Below are positions 1 through 4,623 of a stretch of DNA of 9,069 bases, one piece after another. The position numbers were made by a program, and so were the translations under genes. The notes beneath the pieces were generated by a model. That model was not told the DNA's origin. It saw nothing but the letters and a program-made list of their open reading frames with translations, and did not search any database. Numbering within the stretch: the stretch's first letter is position 1; the number at the start of each line of letters is the position of its first letter. Origin of the DNA: JBOGIG01 sp050742455 (GTDB lineage: Bacteria > Actinomycetota > Acidimicrobiia > Acidimicrobiales > JBOGIG01); the NCBI GenBank assembly GCA_050742455.1, contig JBOGIG010000017.1, positions 1-9,069 of the forward strand, given 5' to 3'.

Positions 1-2
1 TG

Positions 3-863
3 GGAGCTACCCAGGTGACGATCTTCGAAGCCGGGCCCGGACTGCTGTCGAGCTGCGAGCCCGAAGCCGGCCAACTGGTGGCCGATGCTCTGACCAAGCG
101 GGGCGTGGACGTTCGCACCGGGGTCAAAGTGGACCGGGTAGAGAGACGCCGCGCCCCGGGTCTTGTCACTATCTATCCCGAGTCAGGCGACGCCATCGAA
201 GCCGACGAGGTTCTGGTGGCCGCCGGTCGGGAACCACGCACCGACGATCTGGGGCTGGAAAGCGTCGGCTTGGAGCCCGGAACCTGGTTGGATGTAGACG
301 AGTCGTGTCGGGTCAAGGGACCTGGGCGGGATTGGCTCTATGCCGCCGGTGACGTCAATCATCGAGCGCTCCTGACCCACATGGGCAAATACCAGGCCAG
401 GATCTGTGGCGATGCCATTGCCGCCCGGGCACGCAATGCCCCGATTGCGACCGTTTCATGGGGGCCCTTCAACGCCACCGCGGACAGTCGGGCCGTACCC
501 CAGGTGATCTTCACCGAACCCCAGGTGGGCGCGGTCGGACTGACCCAGGCCCAGGCTCGTGAACAAGGGATCGAGGTCCATGCCGTGGAGTACGACCTGG
601 GCAATGTGGCCGGTGCCGCCCTTTACGCCGACCACTACCGTGGTTGGGCCAAGATGCTGGTCGACCCTGACCGCCGTGTGGTCCTGGGGGCGACATTTGT
701 CGGTCCAGGCGTGGCCGAGCTGGTTCATGCCGCTACCGTGGCCGTGGTCGGAGAAGTCCCGCTGGACCGTCTCTGGCACGCCGTGCCGTCTTACCCGACC
801 CTTTCGGAGATCTGGCTGCGCCTTCTGGAGACTTACCGCAAGGATCAGGGTCGGGCCTCTTAG
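3..863 (+). CDS. FAD/NAD(P)-dependent pyridine nucleotide-disulfide oxidoreductase family protein, 3' part
   Basis: The gene is cut by the left edge. The frame is open from base 3, and the GTG at 15 lies in the middle of a Rossmann fold (GATQVTIFEA, end of the NAD(P)-binding beta-alpha-beta unit), so it is not the true start. Numbering from base 15, an acidic loop is followed by VLVAAGREPRT (about 67-76), the FAD-binding AAGDVN segment (110-115) and a C-terminal dimerisation domain starting near VIFTEPQVGAVGL (164-176). Together these mark the class I disulfide reductase fold (dihydrolipoyl dehydrogenase, mercuric reductase). The CxxxxC redox pair would lie in the missing N-terminal part. In dihydrolipoyl dehydrogenase the C-terminal active site reads HPTLSE; here it is YPTLSE (260-265), with Tyr in place of the catalytic His. 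A true lipoamide dehydrogenase is therefore unlikely; a MerA-like or orphan NAD(P)H oxidoreductase fits better. It converges on relE. Confidence 0.85.
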   Translation, partial: GATQVTIFEAGPGLLSSCEPEAGQLVADALTKRGVDVRTGVKVDRVERRRAPGLVTIYPESGDAIEADEVLVAAGREPRTDDLGLESVGLEPGTWLDVDESCRVKGPGRDWLYAAGDVNHRALLTHMGKYQARICGDAIAARARNAPIATVSWGPFNATADSRAVPQVIFTEPQVGAVGLTQAQAREQGIEVHAVEYDLGNVAGAALYADHYRGWAKMLVDPDRRVVLGATFVGPGVAELVHAATVAVVGEVPLDRLWHAVPSYPTLSEIWLRLLETYRKDQGRAS

Positions 864-911
864 GCGATCACCCATTTATTGGAATCCTGTTTCAGATCGC
901 GCAGGTTGGCT

Positions 912-1178
912 TCAGCGCGGGCGGTAGACGTCAGCGCGGTGGTCAATGTGGACGACGTAGACGCGTCGTGCTTCGTCATCGATGCGATAGAGCAGCCGGT
1001 AGGGGCCGCGGCGCGCTCCGAACAGACCAGTGAGCTCGCGCTCGAGTGGCTTGCCCACGCGGTGCGGCTCGCGGGCCAGATCACCGAAGGCGAACTCGAT
1101 GATGGCTGGCACGATACGGGGCGGGATGCCCTGAAGCGCTCGGCGAGCCGGCCCGGTCAGCTGGACGTCGTAGGCCAC
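912..1178 (-). CDS. relE: RelE/ParE-family toxin
   Basis: This 88-residue protein is the likely toxin of a type II toxin-antitoxin pair. RelE toxins are ribosome-dependent mRNA endonucleases neutralised by a tightly bound antitoxin. The sequence has the RelE fold order: N-terminal beta strand (YDVQLTGPARRAL), two helices, the KPLERELTGLFGARRGPYR segment (43-61), then LLYRID and a final strand HIDHRADVYR (77-86). The basic residues R56, R57, R61 and R81, with H80 and Y85, are the kind used for RNA contact and catalysis in this family. The closest relative I recall is mycobacterial RelE (Rv1246c), which shares the HRVGKPL...GLxxARRGxYRxxYxID pattern. The start codon is GTG at 1178, 11 nt after the antitoxin stop, so the two genes are probably co-transcribed and translationally coupled. 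The gene is full length and intact. Confidence 0.9.
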   Translation of the reverse strand: MAYDVQLTGPARRALQGIPPRIVPAIIEFAFGDLAREPHRVGKPLERELTGLFGARRGPYRLLYRIDDEARRVYVVHIDHRADVYRPR

Positions 1179-1189
1179 ACTGGCGGGTC

Positions 1190-1471
1190 TCAGCTGTAGC
1201 GCTTCGGAACGCCGAACTCAGCTCGGATGTCGTCCTCGCCGTGTATGCGTCCTGTGGCGATGTCGTCCTCGGCCTCGGCGATGGTGTCGCGGATGCCCGG
1301 CTGAGACAGCCAGAACAGCGTCTCTTGGATCGACTCCCACTCATCCGAGCCGATCAGCACTGCGGCTGGGGAGCCGTTCTTGGTGATTGTCACCTGCTCA
1401 TGGGTGACCGAGACGGCGTCGACGTACTCGTTGAGCTTGCTCTTGACTGTAGAGATCGGCAACGTCCGCAC
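1190..1471 (-). CDS. relB: Phd/YefM-family antitoxin (RelB-like)
   Basis: This is the antitoxin that should bind and neutralise the downstream RelE and repress the operon. The protein from the GTG at 1471 is 94 residues. Its N-terminal half is the Phd/YefM DNA-binding domain: RTLPISTVKSKLNEYVDAV, then VTITKNGSPAAVLIGSDEWESI, the diagnostic strand-helix of this family. The C-terminal half (TLFWLSQPGIRDTIAEAEDDIATG) is the acidic toxin-binding tail. It matches the layout of mycobacterial RelB (Rv1247c), which begins at the equivalent residue, so I prefer the GTG at 1471. An in-frame ATG at 1507 adds 12 residues (MNRPLIGPILSV) that do not look like the family. That ATG sits only about 5 nt from the predicted transcription start, so a near-leaderless longer form cannot be excluded. 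Confidence 0.88.
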   Translation of the reverse strand: MRTLPISTVKSKLNEYVDAVSVTHEQVTITKNGSPAAVLIGSDEWESIQETLFWLSQPGIRDTIAEAEDDIATGRIHGEDDIRAEFGVPKRYS

Positions 1472-1513
1472 AACCGACAGAATAGGTCCGATTAACGGTC
1501 TGTTCAAGACCTA

Positions 1514-1554
1514 CGTATTAAATACGCCGATAAGGGTCGTTATGTAAAGTAACG
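1514..1554 (-). promoter_or_regulatory. Putative relBE promoter with two palindromes
   Basis: The AT-rich gap between vapC and relB holds a minus-strand promoter candidate. The -35 TTTACA is the complement of 1543-1548 and the -10 TATTTA is the complement of 1519-1524, with 18 bp between them. The -10 lies inside a perfect 13-bp palindrome, CGTATTAAATACG (1514-1526). The -35 lies in a second inverted repeat, CGTTA...TAACG (1538-1542 and 1550-1554). Palindromes overlapping both promoter elements are what autorepression by a RelB/Phd antitoxin would need. Promoter and operator roles are inferred from sequence only. Confidence 0.5.
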
Positions 1555-1572
1555 CCGTACGTTGCGGCTGGC

Positions 1573-1995
1573 CTAACGGCGGTCGGGGTGCGGAATTGCC
1601 CGGACCTCGAGTCCTTCAATCCCGGCGAAGTCATCAGGGTTGCATGTATACAACGGGATGCCCTCGGCCAGGGCCGATGCGGCGATCAACGCGTCGTAGG
1701 CTCGGGCCGCTGGTTTGCGGCCAGCCGATCGTAGTGATGCCGCTACCCGACCAAACGCACGTGCGGCGGCAGCGTCGAAGGCGATGGCATCGAAATCAGA
1801 CTCTGCCTGCTGGAGATGCGCCTGTCGGGCGGCTCTCTGCTCGACCGTGCGGGCTACATGCGGTCCGACAGAGAGTTCCGCCAAGGTAATGGCGCTAACG
1901 ACGGACTCCTCGGGCAGGTCGGCCGGATCTTCAAGGCGGCCGAGCAGGATTAACGTCGAGGTATCCAGCATCCCCCGACCTGTTGGCTCGGTCAC
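1573..1995 (-). CDS. vapC: PIN-domain ribonuclease toxin (VapC-like)
   Basis: This 140-residue PIN-domain protein is the toxin of a second type II pair. VapC toxins are Mg/Mn-dependent RNases that cut tRNA or rRNA. The four acidic positions of the PIN active site are all present: D11 in MLDTSTLI, E40 in ITLAELSVG, D101 in RAYDALIAASA and D121/D122 in NPDDF. Length and domain span are normal for the family, and no catalytic residue is missing. The GTG start at 1995 overlaps the upstream antitoxin stop by 4 nt (GTGA), so translation is coupled. An internal ATG at residue 9, just before LDTSTLI, could also serve as a start but would lose the coupling. The domain assignment is firm; the RNA target cannot be told from sequence. 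Confidence 0.9.
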   Translation of the reverse strand: MTEPTGRGMLDTSTLILLGRLEDPADLPEESVVSAITLAELSVGPHVARTVEQRAARQAHLQQAESDFDAIAFDAAAARAFGRVAASLRSAGRKPAARAYDALIAASALAEGIPLYTCNPDDFAGIEGLEVRAIPHPDRR

Positions 1996-2228
1996 AGGCC
2001 GGGCTCCAGAATCGCATCAAGGTCTAAGCGCATGCGGGAAGGATCAACGACCGGCAAGGCGCGCCGGCGCGCTATGAGATCGGCAGCCGAGGGACTTTTG
2101 CGTGCACGAGGTCGCAACTCGGCAATTTCTGCACCGTCACGAGTCACCACCAAAGACTCTCCACGGGCGACTCTATCGAGCACCTCTCCCCCATGGTTGC
2201 GAAGGTCGCGCACTGTCACCGATGCCAT
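1992..2228 (-). CDS. vapB: Phd/YefM-type (VapB) antitoxin
   Basis: This 78-residue protein is the antitoxin partner of the PIN toxin. Residues 1-40 form a compact Phd/YefM domain: SVTVRDLRNHGGEVLDRVARGESLVVTRDGAEIAELRP, with the helix RDLRNHGGEVLDRV and the strand LVVTRDGAEIAEL typical of prevent-host-death antitoxins. Residues 41-78 are a basic linker followed by a tail with DPSRMRLDLDAIL, the expected toxin-wrapping helix. The ATG at 2228 is the only sensible start. The stop overlaps vapC by 4 nt. Many VapC toxins pair with AbrB- or ribbon-helix-helix-type VapB proteins; here the partner is Phd-like, a combination also common in actinobacteria. Two near-identical repeats directly upstream are its likely operators. 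Confidence 0.88.
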   Translation of the reverse strand: MASVTVRDLRNHGGEVLDRVARGESLVVTRDGAEIAELRPRARKSPSAADLIARRRALPVVDPSRMRLDLDAILEPGL

Positions 2229-2234
2229 GGCGAT

Positions 2235-2280
2235 CAGTGTATCACCAGTGAGACGGTGGCCAGTGTATCACTGGTGAGAC
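2235..2280. promoter_or_regulatory. Tandem/inverted repeat operator upstream of vapBC
   Basis: Two 20-bp direct repeats, CAGTGTATCACCAGTGAGAC (2235-2254) and CAGTGTATCACTGGTGAGAC (2261-2280), match at 18 of 20 positions with a 26-bp period. The second copy lies in a perfect palindrome with 6-bp arms, CCAGTG-TAT-CACTGG (2260-2274). The two mismatches make TCACCAGTGA (2242-2251) and TCACTGGTGA (2268-2277) exact reverse complements. Direct plus inverted symmetry 7 bp from the vapB ATG is a typical arrangement for cooperative antitoxin or toxin-antitoxin binding. On the minus strand each copy also carries TACACT, a possible -10 element. Confidence 0.7.
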
Positions 2281-2292
2281 GCTAGGTAGAAT
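2264..2292 (+). promoter_or_regulatory. Putative promoter of the SipW/TasA-like operon
   Basis: TAGAAT at 2287-2292 is a good -10 match. At a 17-bp spacing the -35 position (TGTATC, 2264-2269) is weak and falls inside the second vapBC operator repeat. Predicted transcription would start near 2299, leaving a leader of about 130 nt. The assignment rests on the -10 and on position alone; repression by the neighbouring antitoxin would follow if it is correct. Confidence 0.3.
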
Positions 2293-2322
2293 CTGCTAAA
2301 GGGATCAAGGGGCGAAGCCGAA

Positions 2323-2352
2323 GAGAAAGGCACGCATCTCTGATGCCCTCTC
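2323..2352 (+). other. Candidate hairpin in the 5' leader of the surface-protein operon
   Basis: The region 2293-2428 has no gene. It can fold into an imperfect hairpin: GCATC (2334-2338) pairs with GATGC (2342-2346) over a TCT loop, extended by GG/CC and GAGA/TCTC pairs through two small left-hand bulges, 11 base pairs in all. I could not match it to the c-di-GMP, ydaO or cobalamin riboswitch consensus. The rest of the leader is C-rich and carries AAGGAGG (2402-2408), a strong Shine-Dalgarno sequence that has no start codon at a usable distance. Confidence 0.3.
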
Positions 2353-2417
2353 ACGCCAGTCACGCCCGATCCCAGCTCAGTCGCTCCCAGCACACCCAGG
2401 CAAGGAGGCTCCCAAAA

Positions 2418-2423
2418 AAGGAA
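2418..2423 (+). promoter_or_regulatory. Ribosome binding site deciding the GTG start at 2429
   Basis: AAGGAA lies 5 nt before the GTG at 2429, counting from the last base of the motif. It supports this GTG over the ATG at 2450, which has no purine-rich tract in front of it. The stronger AAGGAGG at 2402-2408 is 20 nt away from the GTG, too far to serve it directly. Confidence 0.5.
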
Positions 2424-2428
2424 CCTAA

Positions 2429-3109
2429 GTGACAATTTCTTTGCGTTCGATGGCTACGTTCGGCGGATCTATCCCGGGATCGCTGCGCCGGATGGCGTTG
2501 GCCACCCTCCTGGTGGGTGGGGGTTTCGCCGCTGTGGGAGCTGGGGCTTTTTCCACGTTCAATTCAAGCGTTACCAGCAGCGGTCAAGCCACCAACTCCG
2601 GTACGGTCAAGATCGTTCTCGGAGCCACCGGAAGCTCGGCCAACCGCCTGACAGTGGGCGCAGTGAACATCGTGCCCGGGGACACCATCGATCGCTCCGT
2701 GGACCTGTCCAATGACCCGACCAATAATATTGCCCTGGCCGGTGTCACCCTTTCGGACAGCTTCTCGCCTGGGGCCACCCTCTTGTCCAGCGATTCGGTC
2801 AACGGCTTGCAGCTTGTGGTCTCGAAGTGCTCGATTCCCTGGACCGAGGCCGGCACAGCTCCGGCCTATACCTACACCTGTACGGGCACCACGTCGGCCG
2901 TGCTGGGTAGCAATTCGAGTCCAGTTCCGGTACTACAGACCAATGCCGCGTTGTCGAACCTCTCGGTCCTAGCCGGTACCGGTGGCACGGTCGATCATCT
3001 ACTGGTTCACCTGGCCTTTCCCATCTCGGCCGGCAACACCTTCCAAGGGCTGTCGACCAACATCACCTACACCTTCACTGCTACCCAACGCAACGGCTCG
3101 GCTCAATAG
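2429..3109 (+). CDS. TasA/camelysin (CalY)-like secreted protein, probable SipW-type substrate
   Basis: The 226-residue product has an N-terminal export signal: basic n-region (SLRRM, 18-22), hydrophobic core ALATLLVGGGFAAVGAGA (23-40) and probable cleavage near A40 before FSTFNSSVTSSGQ. The stretch after the core, (A)FSTFxSSVxxxGQxxxSGTVKI, is the signature of TasA/camelysin-type proteins processed by SipW-like peptidases. The mature part is Ser/Thr/Gly/Asn-rich and beta-strand-like, with a DxxDRSVDLSNDPTNNIALAGVTL segment (85-108) resembling the beta-sandwich repeats of this family and the typical ending NITYTFTATQR (211-221). Two cysteines (C134, C151) could form a disulfide. By analogy with Bacillus TasA it may build surface or matrix fibres; camelysin-type protease activity is the alternative, but no HExxH motif is present. 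The GTG start is supported by AAGGAA. It is followed 2 nt later by the signal peptidase gene. Family placement is good; function is inferred. Confidence 0.75.
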   Translation: MTISLRSMATFGGSIPGSLRRMALATLLVGGGFAAVGAGAFSTFNSSVTSSGQATNSGTVKIVLGATGSSANRLTVGAVNIVPGDTIDRSVDLSNDPTNNIALAGVTLSDSFSPGATLLSSDSVNGLQLVVSKCSIPWTEAGTAPAYTYTCTGTTSAVLGSNSSPVPVLQTNAALSNLSVLAGTGGTVDHLLVHLAFPISAGNTFQGLSTNITYTFTATQRNGSAQ

Positions 3110-3111
3110 CC

Positions 3112-3822
3112 ATGGCCCCAACCCTCCCGGTCCAGCCGGCCCCCCCCGAGGCCGACGGACCGGACCTCCAACCTGTCCCCACCCACCCCACGGTCCGGTC
3201 CGGTAGGCCCGGTGAGGTCCGGTCCGGTAGGCCCGGTGAGGTCCGGTCCGGTAGGCCCGGTGAGGTCCGTCCTGGTGGGGCCCGGCCAAGTAAGGTCCGG
3301 CGCCTTATCCGGGTGGTCGTCTCACTGGTCACAGTGGTCATATGCCTCGGCGGGGCCGTCGTCATCGGCGGCGTGGTTAGCGGACAGTGGAAGCTCGAGA
3401 CCATCAGAACGGGCTCGATGTCACCAGCCATGCCCACCGGCTCAGAGGCCATCGTGATGCCCGAGCCGGTCTCCTCGGTCAGTCCCGGCCAGATCATCGT
3501 CTTCAAGCCCCCCGGTGAGGGTGGTACCACCGTTGCCCACCGGGTCCAAAGCGTCACCGATACCCTGGGGGCGGTTGCCATAGTGACCAAAGGTGATGCC
3601 AACCCGGCGCCTGACCAGTGGAAGGCCGTTTTGATGGGGGCTCGAGCCTGGCGGGTACGCATGGTCGTCCCCTGGATCGGCTATGTCTATTCTTTCGTCA
3701 CCATCCCGATCGTCCGCTTGGGCGTGTTGGTACTGATAGTCGCCGCAGTCCTGGGGATGCTCCTGCCCAGATTGGTGGCCCCAAGACATGCGATCGGGTC
3801 TGAAATCGAAGCCGGTGTCTGA
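3112..3822 (+). CDS. sipW: ER-type signal peptidase I (SipW-like, S26B)
   Basis: This 236-residue membrane peptidase should cleave signal peptides on the outer face of the membrane. The active site is readable: catalytic S102 in the TGSMSPAMPTGS box (100-111), H143 in TTVAHRV in place of the Lys of ordinary bacterial signal peptidases, and D162 in TKGDANPAPD. Ser/His/Asp identifies the ER-type (SipW, archaeal, eukaryotic Sec11) branch. Membrane segments are at about 64-90 and 185-222, giving an N-in, C-in topology with the catalytic domain outside. The cytoplasmic N-terminus (1-63) is unusual: proline-rich, then three copies of VRSGRPGE (28-51) and a degenerate fourth. A C8 run at 3140-3147 lies in codons 10-12. 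Lying between two secreted-protein genes with 2-nt gaps on each side, it is probably dedicated to them. The first 60 residues look dispensable for catalysis. No strong ribosome binding site precedes the ATG, which suggests coupling to the upstream gene. Confidence 0.88.
   Translation: MAPTLPVQPAPPEADGPDLQPVPTHPTVRSGRPGEVRSGRPGEVRSGRPGEVRPGGARPSKVRRLIRVVVSLVTVVICLGGAVVIGGVVSGQWKLETIRTGSMSPAMPTGSEAIVMPEPVSSVSPGQIIVFKPPGEGGTTVAHRVQSVTDTLGAVAIVTKGDANPAPDQWKAVLMGARAWRVRMVVPWIGYVYSFVTIPIVRLGVLVLIVAAVLGMLLPRLVAPRHAIGSEIEAGV
3192..3263 (+). repeat. 3 x 24-bp tandem repeat, in frame, within the signal peptidase gene
   Basis: Three identical 24-bp units (3192-3215, 3216-3239, 3240-3263) are followed by a diverged fourth (3264-3287). 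Each unit contains a doubled GGTCC followed by GGTAGGCCCGGTGA. They encode VRSGRPGE three times in the cytoplasmic tail. Unit length is a multiple of three, so copy-number change would lengthen or shorten the tail without breaking the frame. The perfect identity between copies, including third codon positions, suggests recent duplication. Confidence 0.97.
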
Positions 3823-3824
3823 GA

Positions 3825-4274
3825 ATGCGGCGGGCAATTGTGGTCGCGGGGCTAGCCGTCGGCTTCGTGGCCCTATGGCCTGCCAAGTCGGCCACTGCGT
3901 TGTTCACCTCCGTCGCCGGCACCACTCCCCCGCCCGGTGCGGCCCTGGTATCCACCGACATCTTGGCTCCCCCGACCAACCTGGTCGACTCCACCGGGTT
4001 CTTCCAACCCGTGACGCTGAACTGGACGGCGTCGATCGATCCTCACGCCGGGACCTACAACGTGCTGTCCTCGTCCGGAGCCGGCAATACGTCATACTCG
4101 GTTTTGGCCGCCAACGTGGCCGGGCTGTCCTACGTGGACACCCCGGTCACGCCTGGATTCAGCGACGTCACGATCAACTATGTGGTTCAAACTACGTTTC
4201 ACAACTGGACCAGCATCTATTCCAACGTGAAGTCCGTAAGCTGCAACGTATTCGGCTGCTCCCAGTTGAACTGA
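3825..4274 (+). CDS. Secreted fibronectin type III-like protein, probable co-substrate of the SipW-like peptidase
   Basis: The 149-residue product starts with a signal peptide: MRR, hydrophobic core AIVVAGLAVGFVALW (4-18) and probable cleavage around ATA25 before LFTSVAG. That junction resembles the A-x-x-FTS pattern of SipW substrates such as the first gene of this operon. Residues 49-137 read like one fibronectin type III domain: PPTNLVDSTGF, then VTLNWTASIDPHAGTYNV, LSYVDTPVTPG and INYVVQTTFHNWTSIYSN, giving the expected L-W, Y-V and Y-x-V strand pattern. The C-terminus has C140 and C145. The start is 2 nt after the peptidase stop, so coupled translation is likely. It might act as an accessory or anchoring subunit for the TasA-like protein, analogous in position only to Bacillus TapA. 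The FN3 call is moderate and made by eye. Confidence 0.7.
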   Translation: MRRAIVVAGLAVGFVALWPAKSATALFTSVAGTTPPPGAALVSTDILAPPTNLVDSTGFFQPVTLNWTASIDPHAGTYNVLSSSGAGNTSYSVLAANVAGLSYVDTPVTPGFSDVTINYVVQTTFHNWTSIYSNVKSVSCNVFGCSQLN

Positions 4275-4295
4275 CCTTGGGGTACCCACGCGGCC

Positions 4296-4478
4296 TTAGT
4301 GGTGTCCCCCCCCGAGATGGTTCGGGTGATGCCCGCCAAGATGGCCGGAGTGGTGCCAAGGTCGTTCTGTGATCCTAACGGCCCCCAGTGCTCCAAGAAG
4401 GCCGGAAATGGCCATGGCCGTAACTACGACCGCAGTAACTGCTACCAGGATTACGCCGAGAGTTTCAACGACGATCAT
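4296..4478 (-). CDS. Small single-span membrane protein with histidine-rich tail
   Basis: I do not recognise this 60-residue protein. It has a long hydrophobic stretch from about residue 6 to 34 (LGVILVAVTAVVVTAMAISG and onward), a short charged linker (RITERPW) and a tail in which 8 of the last 19 residues are His (HHSGHLGGHHPNHLGGGHH). The tail looks able to bind Zn, Ni or Cu. The ATG at 4478 is chosen because AAAGAGG precedes it by about 8 nt; a GTG at 4487 would add only VTE. The gene is oriented with the YeaQ-like gene (135-nt gap) and converges on the secreted FN3-like gene (21-nt gap). A G8 tract in the coding strand falls in the Gly-Gly-Gly codons near the end. It could be spurious, but a hydrophobic span, a polar tail and a plausible ribosome binding site together argue that it is real. 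Confidence 0.55.
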   Translation of the reverse strand: MIVVETLGVILVAVTAVVVTAMAISGLLGALGAVRITERPWHHSGHLGGHHPNHLGGGHH

Positions 4479-4495
4479 CTCTGTCACCTCTTTTC

Positions 4496-4564
4496 GATAC
4501 CGCCTTCGGTGGGAATCTCTCGCGACGTCGGTATCCTGGTTCTCAGTATATCGCTTACCGATAT
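4496..4564. promoter_or_regulatory. Inverted repeats upstream of the His-rich gene
   Basis: The 135-nt gap between the two small membrane-protein genes holds two inverted repeats. GATACCG (4496-4502) faces CGGTATC (4529-4535) across 26 bp. ATATCG (4548-4553) faces CGATAT (4559-4564) across CTTAC, next to which TTACCGATA repeats the same ACCG/CGGTA theme. This could be operator DNA for the small gene or an mRNA leader structure. No convincing -35/-10 pair was found. Confidence 0.35.
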
Positions 4565-4605
4565 TGTTGTCCAGCCCTGATCACCACATTCCTTGCGAAG
4601 GACTG

Positions 4606-4623
4606 CCGGCCGGTCAGGGCCGG
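4606..4623 (-). terminator. Weak terminator-like hairpin at the end of the YeaQ-like gene
   Basis: CCGGCC (4606-4611) and GGCCGG (4618-4623) form a perfect 6-bp GC stem with a 6-nt loop, overlapping the stop codon. A second small stem, TCCTT-GCG-AAGGA (4590-4602), lies just downstream in the direction of transcription. Neither is followed by a U-tract, so termination is only a possibility. Confidence 0.2.

Noticed and set aside
864..900. GCGATC...GATCGC inverted repeat between the oxidoreductase and relE as a bidirectional terminator.
   Set aside because: Only 6-bp arms with a 25-nt loop and no U-tract on either strand; too weak to call.
912..2228. A mobile element or genomic island carrying the toxin-antitoxin genes.
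   Set aside because: No transposase, integrase, terminal inverted repeats, tRNA or flanking direct repeats could be found within the window.
2293..2428. Known riboswitch (c-di-GMP-I, ydaO/c-di-AMP, cobalamin) in the surface-operon leader.
   Set aside because: Short purine/GC stretches resembled parts of these motifs, but the conserved cores and their order were not present.
3192..3263. CRISPR-like array.
   Set aside because: The units are contiguous with no spacers and are in frame within a gene, so this is a coding tandem repeat.
3081..3662. Minus-strand 193-codon frame with repeated GLPDRTSP-type units opposite the signal peptidase.
   Set aside because: The apparent protein repeats are only the antisense reading of the 24-bp DNA repeat; the plus strand carries the full Ser/His/Asp peptidase active site.
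4280..4287. GGGTACCC palindrome between the two convergent genes as a terminator.
   Set aside because: An 8-bp palindrome has no room for a loop and there is no U-run; it is likely chance.
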